Shown piece after piece: positions 1-8,889 of a stretch of 34,138 bases of DNA (positions are counted from its first letter, which is position 1; every line of letters begins with the position of its first letter). The stretch comes from CAMQVM01 sp044433365. GTDB taxonomy: Bacteria > Bacteroidota > Bacteroidia > Bacteroidales > Rikenellaceae. The stretch spans positions 1-34,138 of the forward strand of contig JAWXTR010000016.1 of assembly GCA_044433365.1 (NCBI GenBank), in the 5' to 3' direction. A program made the translations under genes and the position numbers. Under the pieces are notes generated by a model that saw only the letters and a list, made by a program, of their open reading frames with translations, had not been told where the DNA came from and made no database searches.

Positions 1-102
1 GGTAATCTCTTATGTCTAAAAAAACCTAAATTATTATATTTTTGCAAAAAATATAATTTTATTAAAAAAAACTGCTTTTTTATTTGGAAAAGTCTTAGAA
101 TT

Positions 103-213
103 CGCAAAACCCCTTTTGCGGATTTGCCTCACAATTTTTGAAAAAAATTGTGCGCTCAGTGGTCTCGAAGAGCCACTGAAGGCGTGTTTTTGTTCACTTT
201 TTCTTAAAAAGTG
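103..213. repeat. Cluster of four consecutive hairpins
   Basis: Four inverted repeats follow one another with almost no spacing. They are CGCAAAA/TTTTGCG (103-109 with 114-120), CACAATTTTT/AAAAATTGTG (130-139 with 143-152), CAGTGG/CCACTG (157-162 with 173-178) and CACTTTTT/AAAAAGTG (195-202 with 206-213). The segment GGCGTG...TTCTTAAAAAG resembles part of the family E element at 4081-4270, so this may be a diverged relative. No coding potential was recognised in 1-590. Confidence 0.6.
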
Positions 214-230
214 TTAAATATAGTTTTTTT

Positions 231-307
231 ATCACCTCCATTTTTGCACAAAAGTGCAAAAATGGAGGTAATTCAGAGGTTTTTCATAAATGTAACTAAT
301 TGTAAAC
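231..307. repeat. Family D hairpin repeat, copy 1
   Basis: A perfect 16-bp stem (234-249 with 254-269, loop AAAA) reads ACCTCCATTTTTGCAC. It is followed by a tail (TTCAGAGGTTTTT, then TGTAACTAATTGTAAA). The same stem and tail recur at 8888-8975 downstream of the GH2 gene, so this is a dispersed element and not a chance hairpin. Here it flanks no gene. Confidence 0.75.
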
Positions 308-358
308 TAACCTAATAGAGTTTTTGCGAATGACCCTTTGTAGTGGAGTTCTGAACTC

Positions 359-558
359 AGCAGTAGAGACGTAGCCCTGCTACGTCTGTAAAAAAACTAT
401 TATTGTTTTGAAAAGATATCTATCTAAAACAAAACGTGGGATTTTTACAGACGTAGCAGGGCTACGTCTGTAAAAAACTACCATTGTTTTTAAAAGATAT
501 ATACCTAAAACAAAACGTGGGATTGCTACAGACGTAGCAGGGCTACGTCTCTACTGCT
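359..558. repeat. Family C REP-like array, three palindromes
   Basis: The palindrome GACGTAGCAGGGCTACGTC, or its complement, occurs at 368-386, 450-468 and 531-549. The centres are 82 and 81 bp apart, separated by two similar spacers rich in AAAACAAAACG. The whole block is bounded by the inverted ends AGCAGTAGAGAC and GTCTCTACTGCT. The same palindrome recurs at 11176-11194, 34000-34018 and 34082-34100. It looks like a REP/BIME-type element. No RAYT transposase is in the window. Confidence 0.8.
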
Positions 559-590
559 TAGTCGACACAAGTCTGGATATGTGCGGATTA

Positions 591-1070
591 CTAAAGATTT
601 TGTTGTAGCAAAACCACAGCCCAAGCCTCAACGCCATCGTTGCGACCGACAAAGCCTAAACCCTCTCGAGTAGTGGCTTTAATTGATATATCATCGGGTG
701 TGATATTCATTATTTTGGATAGTATCGAGCGCATTTCATCGTTATATCGTCCGATTTTTGGCTTTTCGAGAGCAAGTGTTGTATCAACATTTACAATATT
801 ATATCCTTTGCCCTTAACAAGCTCCATTGTGCGCTCAAGTAGCAGTTTACTATCTATATTTTTAAATTCGTCGGATGTGTCTGGGAAATGTTTTCCAATA
901 TCACCAAGAGAAAGCGCACCCATAAGGCTATCGCAAATGGCATGTATTAATACATCGCCATCAGAGTGGGCAACAGCACCCTTTTCGCTCTCAATTTTCA
1001 CTCCCCCAATCCAAAGGGGCAACCCTGTCTCTAAGCGGTGTACATCATATCCGTGTCCTATTCTATACAT
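591..1070 (-). CDS. ispF: 2-C-methyl-D-erythritol 2,4-cyclodiphosphate synthase
   Basis: This cytosolic enzyme of the MEP isoprenoid pathway cyclises CDP-methylerythritol 2-phosphate, releasing CMP. At 159 aa it has the normal family length and starts with the signature MYRIGHGYDVHRL. Asp9, His11 and His43 match the metal ligands. The AHSDGDVLIHAICDSLMGA block and the C-terminal KATTREGLGFVGRNDG block, which forms the trimer interface and cytidine pocket, are both intact. It is the last gene of a minus-strand run, 12 bp after the nucleoside phosphorylase gene, so it is probably cotranscribed with pyk. No other MEP gene is in the window. Identification is secure. Confidence 0.96.
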   Translation of the reverse strand: MYRIGHGYDVHRLETGLPLWIGGVKIESEKGAVAHSDGDVLIHAICDSLMGALSLGDIGKHFPDTSDEFKNIDSKLLLERTMELVKGKGYNIVNVDTTLALEKPKIGRYNDEMRSILSKIMNITPDDISIKATTREGLGFVGRNDGVEAWAVVLLQQNL

Positions 1071-1082
1071 AAAATTTCTATT

Positions 1083-1958
1083 TTAAAATCTATCTAAAAC
1101 TCCTTTTGCAAGCGAAAGCATTGCTGCATGGTAATCAAAATTTGAATTGTCGTTGGCTCTTTGAGCAATTCCGATACATAGCGTAATGGCACTATGACCC
1201 ATAGCTGACGACATTGCCATAATAGGGGCAGCTTCCATCTCTAAGTTGTTGACTTTTAAGCTGTCATAGCTAAATTTTGCCATATCTGCAATAAAATTTT
1301 CACGCCAAGGCTTAATTCTAAGATAGCGACCTTGCGGAGCGTAAAAACCTGGAGCGGTAACGGTTATTCCAGCTCTACCCAAATCCTTAAATTTATCAAA
1401 AAGCGCATCGCAACTCTTTGCAGCATAAGGTTTTGATAGGTTTTTAGACCAGTGAAGTTCTTCTCTAAATTTTTCTGCTAGCTCACACTCCAAAACTCTA
1501 TAATCTACACTATAAAAGCCAAGTAGTGAATCTATCCCAATGCTATAACGGCTAATAACCACCTCACCTGCTGAAATATCATCCTGTAATACTCCACAGG
1601 TGCCAAGTCGCACAATATTTAGCTCTGTAAGCTCACTTTTTACCGCTCGGCTACTGTAGTCGATATTTACCAAACTATCAAGCTCATTAAGTACAATATC
1701 TATATTGTCGGAGCCAATGCCTGTAGAGAGAATTGTGATTTTTTTGCCTTTATACTCACCGCTACACCACACAAATTCACGATTAGAACCCTCAGAATAG
1801 ACAAAATCGAGTAGCGATGAAATCATCGCTACTCGATTAGGGTCTCCAACTAAGATAATATTTGGTTGCAACTGGCATGGTTTGATATGAAGGTGGAAAG
1901 CCGACCCATCTTCATTAATAATTAGCTCATTTGCTGCAATTATCCGTTGAGAAGTCAT
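1083..1958 (-). CDS. Nucleoside phosphorylase, uridine phosphorylase-like
   Basis: This is a 291-aa member of the PNP/UDP superfamily, which cleaves nucleosides with phosphate to base and ribose 1-phosphate. Visible motifs are GDPNRV (38-43, phosphate loop), RLGTCG (117-122), the TAPGFYAPQGR substrate segment (201-211) and LEMEA (239-243, where the second Glu contacts ribose in the family). The length is slightly above the roughly 250 aa of E. coli Udp and fits the Bacteroidetes form. It lies 9 bp downstream of pyk and 12 bp upstream of ispF, so the three probably share a transcript. The substrate (uridine or another nucleoside) cannot be settled from motifs alone. Confidence 0.88.
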   Translation of the reverse strand: MTSQRIIAANELIINEDGSAFHLHIKPCQLQPNIILVGDPNRVAMISSLLDFVYSEGSNREFVWCSGEYKGKKITILSTGIGSDNIDIVLNELDSLVNIDYSSRAVKSELTELNIVRLGTCGVLQDDISAGEVVISRYSIGIDSLLGFYSVDYRVLECELAEKFREELHWSKNLSKPYAAKSCDALFDKFKDLGRAGITVTAPGFYAPQGRYLRIKPWRENFIADMAKFSYDSLKVNNLEMEAAPIMAMSSAMGHSAITLCIGIAQRANDNSNFDYHAAMLSLAKGVLDRF

Positions 1959-1967
1959 ATATAAAAA

Positions 1968-3398
1968 CTATTTTTTATTGATATATTTATTTTGAAGTGC
2001 TAAAAGCGAACAAATCTCCATAAACGAAGCACCTTGTTGAACACCAAAGTCGCCACCAATAACAACAACTAAATCTTGAGGTTCAAGTTTGTCGCTTTTT
2101 TGCAGGCTTGCAAGCACTTTAGTAAGGAAATTGTGGTGCGTAAACGATGGCTCTTGATATTCAGGGAAGATACCATACGAAAGAGAAAGCTCACGCATTA
2201 CATGTTTGCGATAACAAACAGCATATACAGGGCGGTCGCATCTAAAAGAGGACATATAACGACCTGTACGGCCAGAAAGTGTGTCGATAACTACCGCTTT
2301 GACTGGTAGGTTTGAACAAGCACGAACAGCCGAACGAGCCAAAAGAGCTGTGATTTCGTTGTTGATATGAACAAGTGCTACATCAACAATTGCATTTGTG
2401 TCACGCTCAATTTCACGAGCAACTCTATCCATAGTTTGAACTGCTTCGACCGGATAATCGCCATTAGCAGTCTCTCCACTAAGCATAATTGCATCGGTGC
2501 GTTGGTAAATTGCATTTGCAACGTCGCTAATCTCGGCACGAGTGGCACGAGGGTTTGTAATCATGCTCTGTAACATCTGCGTTGCAATAATTACAGGAGT
2601 TTTGTTTTCAACACACTTCTTAACAAGCTGACGTTGGATAGCTGGAATTTGCGCTCCAGGAATTTCGATGCCAAGGTCGCCACGAGCAATCATTACTCCG
2701 TAAGTATGCTTTAAAATTTCGTCGATATTGTCGACACCCTCTTGATTTTCAATTTTAGAGATGATTTTGATAGGGCTATCATACTCATCAATAATCTCTT
2801 GAAGCGATAGTAAATCCTCTTTATTACGTACAAATGAGTGAGCAATAAAATCAAGTTCACGCTCGATTGCCCAAACGATAAACTCTCTATCACGCTCTGT
2901 AATAGATGGTAGTGGGATATGTACCCCAGGTATATTTACGCTTTTTAAACGTTTGATAACGCCACGGTTGCGAACCTCTGCAACTAGGTGATCGTCTGTT
3001 TTTTCAACTACAACAAGCTCAATATCGCCATCGTCGATAAGAAGCGATGCACCAACTCCAACATGCTCTACTAGCGATGGAGCCGACATATATAGACACT
3101 CTCTGCTTGACTCCTCTTTTCCTCCTTTTACTTTGATAAGGTCACCTTGCTCAACAGAGATATTTTCGTCATCTTTCATCTTTGTTGTACGCACCTCAGG
3201 ACCTTTAGTATCGATTAAAATAGCAATTTTATCCGACACCTCTCTTACGTTGTTTACTAGAATATCTGCACTCTCTTTGGTAACGTGTGCAGAGTTAATT
3301 CTCACTACGTTCATACCAGCATCATAAAGCGACTGGATAAATTCTACACTGCAACGCTGATCGGATATGGTTGCTACAATTTTCGTTTTTCTTTCCAT
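1968..3398 (-). CDS. pyk: Pyruvate kinase
   Basis: This glycolytic enzyme converts phosphoenolpyruvate and ADP to pyruvate and ATP in the cytosol. All major signatures are in order: RINSAH (33-38), DTKGPEVRT (63-71), the KIENQEG catalytic segment (215-221, Lys215 and Glu217), ARGDLGIE (238-245) and MLSGETANGDYP (305-316). A C-terminal allosteric-type domain follows. The length of 476 aa is typical. The start was chosen because MERKTKIVATISDQR is the family N-terminus. It heads the pyk, nucleoside phosphorylase, ispF run. The gap to aroQ upstream is filled by the 14-bp repeat array at 3433-3524. Confidence 0.96.
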   Translation of the reverse strand: MERKTKIVATISDQRCSVEFIQSLYDAGMNVVRINSAHVTKESADILVNNVREVSDKIAILIDTKGPEVRTTKMKDDENISVEQGDLIKVKGGKEESSRECLYMSAPSLVEHVGVGASLLIDDGDIELVVVEKTDDHLVAEVRNRGVIKRLKSVNIPGVHIPLPSITERDREFIVWAIERELDFIAHSFVRNKEDLLSLQEIIDEYDSPIKIISKIENQEGVDNIDEILKHTYGVMIARGDLGIEIPGAQIPAIQRQLVKKCVENKTPVIIATQMLQSMITNPRATRAEISDVANAIYQRTDAIMLSGETANGDYPVEAVQTMDRVAREIERDTNAIVDVALVHINNEITALLARSAVRACSNLPVKAVVIDTLSGRTGRYMSSFRCDRPVYAVCYRKHVMRELSLSYGIFPEYQEPSFTHHNFLTKVLASLQKSDKLEPQDLVVVIGGDFGVQQGASFMEICSLLALQNKYINKK

Positions 3399-3432
3399 CT
3401 TATATTTTTTCGTTCTGTATGTTCTTTATTTC

Positions 3433-3524
3433 AATTCATAATGCATAATTCATAATGCATAATTATTGGTATTATGAATTATGCATTATGAATTATGCAT
3501 TATGAATTATGCATTATGAATTAT
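3433..3524. repeat. Tandem and inverted 14-bp array between pyk and aroQ
   Basis: Three and a half head-to-tail units of ATTATGAATTATGC (3471-3524) face inverted copies of the same unit at 3433-3465 across a short centre. The block can fold into a hairpin of about 30 bp. The aroQ stop codon and its last residues (IHNA) lie inside the array. The same unit is found at 15484-15515. Confidence 0.85.
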
Positions 3525-3929
3525 AGAAAATATTCCCAATTTGTATGATTTCATTCCAAAACCCATAATTGAGCCTGCACATTTTGGCGAAATCAGCGAA
3601 ATGTGGCGAAACTCCTCACGTGCCAAAATACACGATAAGTGTACCTCTACAACCTTAACACTAATCGCTCCAATTGCATCGGCTATAGCGATAGAGGTGT
3701 GTGTGTAGGCACCTGCATTAAGTATAACTCCATCATATTTGCCATCTGCATCGTGAAGCGTGTTTATAATCTCACCCTCAACGTTTGATTGGTAATAACT
3801 TATTGTATGATCGCTAAAATCGGCTTTTAACTGCTCTAAATAGTTGTCAAAAGAGGTGTTGCCGTAGATTGTAGGCTCTCTTTTGCCAAGAAGATTTAGA
3901 TTTGGACCGTTTATAATTAAAATATTCAT
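3507..3929 (-). CDS. aroQ: 3-Dehydroquinate dehydratase, type II
   Basis: This enzyme dehydrates 3-dehydroquinate to 3-dehydroshikimate in the shikimate pathway, working as a cytosolic dodecamer in this family. The 140-aa protein starts with ILIINGPNLNLLGKREP. It carries Tyr22 of the active-site lid, the NAGAYTHTSIAIADAI segment, the catalytic-type His97 (VEVHLS) and the C-terminal CAGSIMGFG loop. The last codons (for IHNA) and the TAA stop are supplied by the 14-bp repeat array, so the C-terminus may have been altered by repeat insertion. The core is complete, so activity is expected. A TATCTTTG promoter element is at 4030-4037. Confidence 0.94.
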   Translation of the reverse strand: MNILIINGPNLNLLGKREPTIYGNTSFDNYLEQLKADFSDHTISYYQSNVEGEIINTLHDADGKYDGVILNAGAYTHTSIAIADAIGAISVKVVEVHLSCILAREEFRHISLISPKCAGSIMGFGMKSYKLGIFSIIHNA

Positions 3930-4029
3930 AAATTTGATATTAATATGCGCCTCTATTTTTAGAACGAATTATTTTGCTAATTGTTTTATTATTAGAGATT
4001 AAAATTACTTTTTTTAAAAAATAATTCGA

Positions 4030-4037
4030 CAAAGATA
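4030..4037 (-). promoter_or_regulatory. Promoter -7 element for aroQ
   Basis: CAAAGATA on the plus strand reads TATCTTTG toward aroQ, matching the Bacteroidetes TAnnTTTG consensus. It lies about 100 bp upstream of the start codon. No clear TTG was seen 19-20 bp further upstream, so confidence is moderate. Confidence 0.5.
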
Positions 4038-4080
4038 GTACAATTTTCGGAGTTCTAAAATATAGCGATTAATTTATCAT

Positions 4081-4270
4081 GCTAATAAAGGTTTGAAAAA
4101 CCTTCTTCCGCTTTAAGAAAAGCGGAGCGAAGCCGTGAGTGAAAACGAACGATTTTTGCCAGCCCTTTGGGCGTGCTTTTTCTAAAAAAGCATTAACAAA
4201 AGTTATTTTTATATAACTCAGATTGCATAAATAGCTCAAAATAGCTCAAAATTTTCAAACCTTTATTCGC
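4081..4270. repeat. Family E palindromic element, copy 1
   Basis: The 190-bp block is bounded by inverted ends GCTAATAAAGGTTTGAAA and TTTCAAACCTTTATTCGC. Internally it has several small hairpins and the string CCCTTTGGGCGTGCTTTTTCT. A second copy in reverse orientation is at 31467-31646, sharing the ends and the internal CCTTTGGGC and AAAATCGTTC blocks. It fills the 3930-4285 gap together with the aroQ promoter and sits 15 bp beyond the MBOAT stop codon. No coding region was seen in the gap. Confidence 0.7.
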
Positions 4271-4285
4271 ATTTATCGCTAACCG

Positions 4286-5767
4286 TTAGAATTGGAAATA
4301 GATAAAAGGCTGTACCGCACCGCTTCGAAGCTGTATTAAAAGCCATATTACTAGTGCAATTGTCACAGGATATAACACAATTGGTGCCTTAACAAATAGA
4401 GAATTAATTTTGTTATAAAGATTATCGCTAAAGAAGTGCGAGATATAACCTATTATCATAAGAAGCACAACATATTTGTAGCCAACAATAAAATCGAGAC
4501 AAATCGACCCCTTAAAATTGGTAAAAATTTGAGTAATTAAGTCGGTTGCAACTGTAAAGCTATCGGCTCTAAAGAATATCCATCCAAATGAAACCAGATT
4601 AAATGTAGCGATAATCGACAAAATTCTAATACCCCTATTCATCTCTTTTCCTTCACGTTTTAAGGCTGGAAATTGCGCCATAAGCAGCTTGTGAATGGCA
4701 AGTGATACGCCATGAATTGCTCCCCACGCCACAAATCGCCACGCTGCACCGTGCCAAAGCCCTCCAAGAAGCATTGTAATCATAAGATTTAGGTAGGTGC
4801 GAACTCGCCCCTTTCGGTTGCCTCCAAGCGATATGTAGAGGTAGTCTCGAAGCCAGCTGCTAAGCGATATGTGCCAACGTCGCCAAAATTCGGTGATTGT
4901 TGCCGATTTATATGGTGAGTTAAAGTTGTCGTTAAAGTGAAACCCAAGAAGTAAAGCTAAGCCAATGGCAATATCTGAGTAGCCCGAAAAATCACAATAA
5001 ATTTGCAGAGCATAGCCATACACTCCAATAAGATTTTCAAACCCAGTATATAGAAGTGGAGCATCAAAAATCCTATCAACAAAATTGAGGCTTATATAGT
5101 CAGAAATTACACCTTTTTTAAATAGTCCACATACAATTAATAGTACTCCTCGTCCCAAATCTGCACGAGAAACAACAATCGGATTACGCCTAATTTGCGG
5201 AATAAACTCAGATGCTCTAACTATTGGTCCTGCAACTAATTGAGGGAAAAATGAGAGGTAGAAGAGATAATCTATCCATCGTTTTAAAGGTTTGATTTTA
5301 CCTCTATATATATCTATTGTATAACTCATAGATTGAAAGGTGAAAAACGACACCCCAATTGGCAAAAATATCTCTCCAAAACTTAGATTACCTCTGAAAA
5401 TATCGTTAAATAGGTCGGCTAAAAGCGAAGTGTATTTAAAATAGAATAGAATCGAGAGATTTACGACAATAGATAGCGCAAGCAGATAGCGTCTCTGTTT
5501 CTGCTCTGTGACAATCTTCAAAAAACGTCCAATTGAGAAGTCGGAAAGCGATAAAAATATAAGTAGTAAAAAATATAACCCACTAGTTTTATAGTAGAAA
5601 AAAAGCGAGAAAAATACCACATAAACCACTCTTGCATTTAGTTTTTTATGTAGTAGAGTGTATCCTGTTGAGAAAAACAGGAAAAAAAAGAGAAAAAGTC
5701 CACTTAAAAATAGAAGTGGCTCACTCTCTATATATACAAATTGATTTATTAACTTATCAATATTCAT
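4286..5767 (-). CDS. MBOAT-family O-acyltransferase, AlgI-like
   Basis: This polytopic inner-membrane enzyme of 493 aa probably transfers an acyl group (typically acetyl) to an exported polysaccharide or cell-wall polymer. It shows many hydrophobic segments and the AlgI/DltB signatures YFKYTS, LPIGVSFFTFQSMSYTIDIYRG, FFPQLVAGPIVR, YCDFSGYSDIAIGLALLLGF and FWRRWHISLSSWLRDYLYISLGGN. The conserved His is in GGLWHGAAWRF (His339), and a second is His299. Family members usually work with an SGNH/AlgX-like periplasmic partner, and none is adjacent here. The gene is divergent from the GH2 glycosidase and has its own promoter at 5845-5875. The acceptor is unknown. Confidence 0.9.
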   Translation of the reverse strand: MNIDKLINQFVYIESEPLLFLSGLFLFFFLFFSTGYTLLHKKLNARVVYVVFFSLFFYYKTSGLYFLLLIFLSLSDFSIGRFLKIVTEQKQRRYLLALSIVVNLSILFYFKYTSLLADLFNDIFRGNLSFGEIFLPIGVSFFTFQSMSYTIDIYRGKIKPLKRWIDYLFYLSFFPQLVAGPIVRASEFIPQIRRNPIVVSRADLGRGVLLIVCGLFKKGVISDYISLNFVDRIFDAPLLYTGFENLIGVYGYALQIYCDFSGYSDIAIGLALLLGFHFNDNFNSPYKSATITEFWRRWHISLSSWLRDYLYISLGGNRKGRVRTYLNLMITMLLGGLWHGAAWRFVAWGAIHGVSLAIHKLLMAQFPALKREGKEMNRGIRILSIIATFNLVSFGWIFFRADSFTVATDLITQIFTNFKGSICLDFIVGYKYVVLLMIIGYISHFFSDNLYNKINSLFVKAPIVLYPVTIALVIWLLIQLRSGAVQPFIYFQF

Positions 5768-5844
5768 TGTTAATTTTTATCTGTAAACAGTAATTATTAG
5801 AAGTTTTCTTAAGAAATTAGAAGTTACCTATAATACTAAAAGCA

Positions 5845-5875
5845 CAAAGGTAGCTATTTTTGCATGAATAGCAAA
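5845..5875 (-). promoter_or_regulatory. Promoter for the MBOAT gene
   Basis: On the minus strand, TTTG (5872-5875) is followed after 19 bp by TACCTTTG (5845-5852), which is very close to the Bacteroidetes consensus. The leader to the start codon at 5767 would be about 70 nt. The inverted repeat GCTATT...AATAGC overlaps the spacer and could be an operator. Confidence 0.7.
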
Positions 5876-5914
5876 AATCACTAATTTTAAAGTAGATAAC
5901 TAGTCTACTAAAAA

Positions 5915-5946
5915 TTTGCATTTTACAAATAAAAAAACTAGTTTTG
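5915..5946 (+). promoter_or_regulatory. Promoter for the GH2 gene
   Basis: TTTG (5915-5918) and TAGTTTTG (5939-5946) are separated by 20 bp, a near-ideal Bacteroidetes promoter. Transcription should begin a few bases after 5946. That is downstream of the only in-frame start-like codon (TTG at 5944) and about 20 nt upstream of the ATG at 5975. The promoter therefore argues that translation begins at 5975. Confidence 0.72.
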
Positions 5947-8889
5947 TGCATATTAACCCTAAAACACTATCTTTATGAAAATTTTACTAAAAAACTGTAC
6001 AATTTTTTTTTTATTCTAATTTCATTATCTTTTCTAAGCTGTCAAAGCAATGAAACCTATCGAGAAAGCATCAATATTAGCGGTCAGTGGCAATTTGCAA
6101 TTGATAGCGTAGGTGTAGGTGAGAGTGAAAAATGGTATAGTAGCTATCTTACCGACTACGTTACTCTTCCCGGCACTACTGATGAGAATAAAAAAGGGAG
6201 AAAGAACGATAATTTCGAGGAGACTCGCTTTTTATCTCGAAAATATGGATACGTAGGTAAAGCATGGTATCAAAAAGAGGTAAAAATTCCTAGTCAGTGG
6301 AGCGGGAAAGAGATTGAGCTATTTTTGGAGCGTACAAAACCATCAAAACTTTGGATTGACGACAATTTTGTAGGCGAAAATTTGTCGGTATCTACACCGC
6401 ATATCTACAATATCACAAAATATCTTAGCGATGGTAATTCACATCGCATTACGCTTATGCTAGATAATGCCGACGGTGTAATTCCATCAAATATATTCAA
6501 TTCGCATATAAATTCGGAGCATACACAAACTTGTTGGAACGGGGTTGTGGGAGAGTTGTCGCTACGAGCAAAAAACAGTGTGTATATAGATAATGTAAAG
6601 ATTACCCCTGACGTAGAAAGCAAAAAAATAGAGGTTACACTAAATATTAGTGGAGTTGGCTCTAATAGTGGTGATTTTGCTGTAACTATTGCAGCAAATG
6701 GCGTTGGAGTAAATAGCCAAAAGCTTAAAAACGTGAGCTACAAAGTAGATTCTAACGATAATATTACACTAAATTACAGTATGGGCGAAAATCCTGCTCT
6801 TTGGGACGAATTTTCACCAAATCTATATAGGTGTCGCATAGCTCTTGAAGTAGATGGTAAAGAGGTGGATATGGTCGAGAAACAGTTTGGTATGAGAGAA
6901 TTTGAGGCTAAGGGATTATTTCTGTATAATAATGATAAAAGGGTATTTTTGCGTGGAAAACACGATGGCGCAGCATTTCCACTTACTGGCTATGCTCCAA
7001 TGAATAGAGAAGAGTGGGCAAAATATTACACCGTATGCAAAGATTTTGGAATAAATCATGTGCGTTTTCACTCGTGGACTCCTCCAATTGAGAGCATTGA
7101 AGTGGCTGATAGTTTAGGGCTTTATCTTCAAATCGAGATGCCGCTTTGGGGAACGGTTACAAACAAAGATTTTGAGACTGTAGAGTATCTAAAGGTTGAG
7201 GGGCAGAGGATTTTAGAGGATTACGCTTCCCACCCTTCGGTAGTGATGCTATCACTTGGTAATGAGCTAAAAGGTGACACTACAAAGCTGGAAGAGGTGG
7301 TAAAAGCTCTTAAAGTTCACCGCCCAGAGCTGCTTATGGCTACAGGTACAAACAACTTTTTGGGTAGATATATGGCACATACAGCCGACGATTTTTTTGC
7401 AACTTGTCGTAATGGTGGCGACCCTACCGACAAAGATTATCGCACTCATACACGTGCCTCATTTTCGTTTGTAGATGCTCCCGATGGTGGTTATCTCAAC
7501 AATTCGTATCCAAATAGTGAGACTAATTTTGATAGTGCTATTGCAAGTTCACCTGTGCCGATTATAGGTCATGAAACAGGACAATTTCAGGTCTATCCCG
7601 ATTTCAGCGAGATTGAAAAGTATGTAGGGGTATTAGAACCACGTAACTTAATAAAATTTGAGAAAAAAATAGATCAAGCTGGATTTAAAGCGCAAAAAGA
7701 GCAATTTTTCAACGCCTCTGGTCAGTGGCAAAAGCGACTTTACCGAGCCGATGTAGAGATGAATCTTAGAAGCAACAATATCTCTGGCTTTCAGCTTTTA
7801 GACCTGCAAGATTACCCCGGTCAAGGTACTGCGCTGATTGGTATTTTAGATGCCTTTATGGATTGTAAAAGCTACGTTACACCTGCAGAGTGGAGAGCAT
7901 TTTGCAGTCCGCTAACTCCGCTTGTTTCCATGCCTAAATTTACATATAAATCTAACGAAAAATTTATTGGCAAAGCACTTCTTTTTAATTATAGTGAGCA
8001 GGGTGATTTTGAAAAACCTTATAAATGGCAGCTTTTGGCAAAAGATGGCTCGGTTATAGAAAAGGGTGAGTTTAATCGAAAAGTTGAATATGGTAGGGTT
8101 GAGACTGTAGGAAATATTGAATTTACAATGCCTCAAACCACTGTCTCTACGCTTCTAACACTAGTGGTGGATTGCGATAATGGCGAGATTCCAAACAGCT
8201 ATTCGCTATGGTTATATCCCGAAAATCAAACTATTAAAAAAGAGAGAGAGGGCGGTTATACGTTGCTTCAAAATGTTGACAACCGACTATATTCACTGCT
8301 TGAAAAGGGTGAAAAGGTGTTGTTAATGCCGAAAAAGGAGGCTCTTTTAGGACAGACTATTAAGGGTATGTTTATGACCGACTATTGGAACTACAGAATG
8401 TTTCGTCAGATTGCTTCATTTAAGGGTAGTGGCTACTCTCCGGGTACACTAGGACTACTTATCGACAATAAAAACAGTGCTTTAAAAGGGTTTGTGACCG
8501 ACTATTTTACCGACATGCAGTGGTATTCTATTGTAAAGCAGTCACGACCACTGATAATGAATAATCTACCCCATTTTGAACAGCCTATTGTTCAAGTTAT
8601 TGATAATATTGAGCGTAATCATCGACTTTCGCTTATTTTTGAATGTAAAGTTGGTAAGGGCAAGCTGCTTATCTGTATGAGCGACCTATTAGAGCTAAAA
8701 GAGTATCCAGAGGCTACGGCACTATATAGTAGCTTAACCGATTATGTCGCTTCCGACGATTTTAACCCTAAAAATAGCTACACAACAGCTGAAATTAAGA
8801 GATTATTCAGTGAAAAAATTGTTGAAATAGAGCTTGAAGATTTAAAAAATGTATCCTATGATTATAGTGATGTTCCAATAATTGAATAA
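5944..8889 (+). CDS. GH2-family glycoside hydrolase lipoprotein, 5' end out of frame
   Basis: This is probably a beta-galactosidase or beta-glucuronidase-type enzyme anchored as a lipoprotein. In this open frame the lipobox ends at Cys33 (FLSC). A sugar-binding jelly roll (about 45-205) with WYQKEV, an Ig-like domain (210-320) and a TIM barrel follow. Glu441 in SLGNELKG is the acid/base, and Glu544 in GHETGQF is the likely nucleophile. About 300 extra C-terminal residues lie beyond the barrel. The in-frame start would be TTG 5944, but that codon is part of the promoter -7 element. The plausible start is ATG 5975, one frame off: it encodes MKILLKNCTIFF and then hits a stop at 6017. Adding one T to the T10 tract at 6003-6012 would join it to the lipoprotein signal. 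The cause could be sequencing error, phase variation or slippage. The exact substrate is unknown. Confidence 0.85.
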   Translation: MCILTLKHYLYENFTKKLYNFFFILISLSFLSCQSNETYRESINISGQWQFAIDSVGVGESEKWYSSYLTDYVTLPGTTDENKKGRKNDNFEETRFLSRKYGYVGKAWYQKEVKIPSQWSGKEIELFLERTKPSKLWIDDNFVGENLSVSTPHIYNITKYLSDGNSHRITLMLDNADGVIPSNIFNSHINSEHTQTCWNGVVGELSLRAKNSVYIDNVKITPDVESKKIEVTLNISGVGSNSGDFAVTIAANGVGVNSQKLKNVSYKVDSNDNITLNYSMGENPALWDEFSPNLYRCRIALEVDGKEVDMVEKQFGMREFEAKGLFLYNNDKRVFLRGKHDGAAFPLTGYAPMNREEWAKYYTVCKDFGINHVRFHSWTPPIESIEVADSLGLYLQIEMPLWGTVTNKDFETVEYLKVEGQRILEDYASHPSVVMLSLGNELKGDTTKLEEVVKALKVHRPELLMATGTNNFLGRYMAHTADDFFATCRNGGDPTDKDYRTHTRASFSFVDAPDGGYLNNSYPNSETNFDSAIASSPVPIIGHETGQFQVYPDFSEIEKYVGVLEPRNLIKFEKKIDQAGFKAQKEQFFNASGQWQKRLYRADVEMNLRSNNISGFQLLDLQDYPGQGTALIGILDAFMDCKSYVTPAEWRAFCSPLTPLVSMPKFTYKSNEKFIGKALLFNYSEQGDFEKPYKWQLLAKDGSVIEKGEFNRKVEYGRVETVGNIEFTMPQTTVSTLLTLVVDCDNGEIPNSYSLWLYPENQTIKKEREGGYTLLQNVDNRLYSLLEKGEKVLLMPKKEALLGQTIKGMFMTDYWNYRMFRQIASFKGSGYSPGTLGLLIDNKNSALKGFVTDYFTDMQWYSIVKQSRPLIMNNLPHFEQPIVQVIDNIERNHRLSLIFECKVGKGKLLICMSDLLELKEYPEATALYSSLTDYVASDDFNPKNSYTTAEIKRLFSEKIVEIELEDLKNVSYDYSDVPIIE

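Noticed and set aside
359..558. Evenly spaced repeats as a possible CRISPR array
   Set aside because: The repeats are palindromic REP-type units, the spacers are near-identical to each other, and there are no cas genes.
640..1086. Long plus-strand frame antisense to ispF
   Set aside because: It lies entirely opposite the well-supported ispF gene and its protein has no recognisable features.
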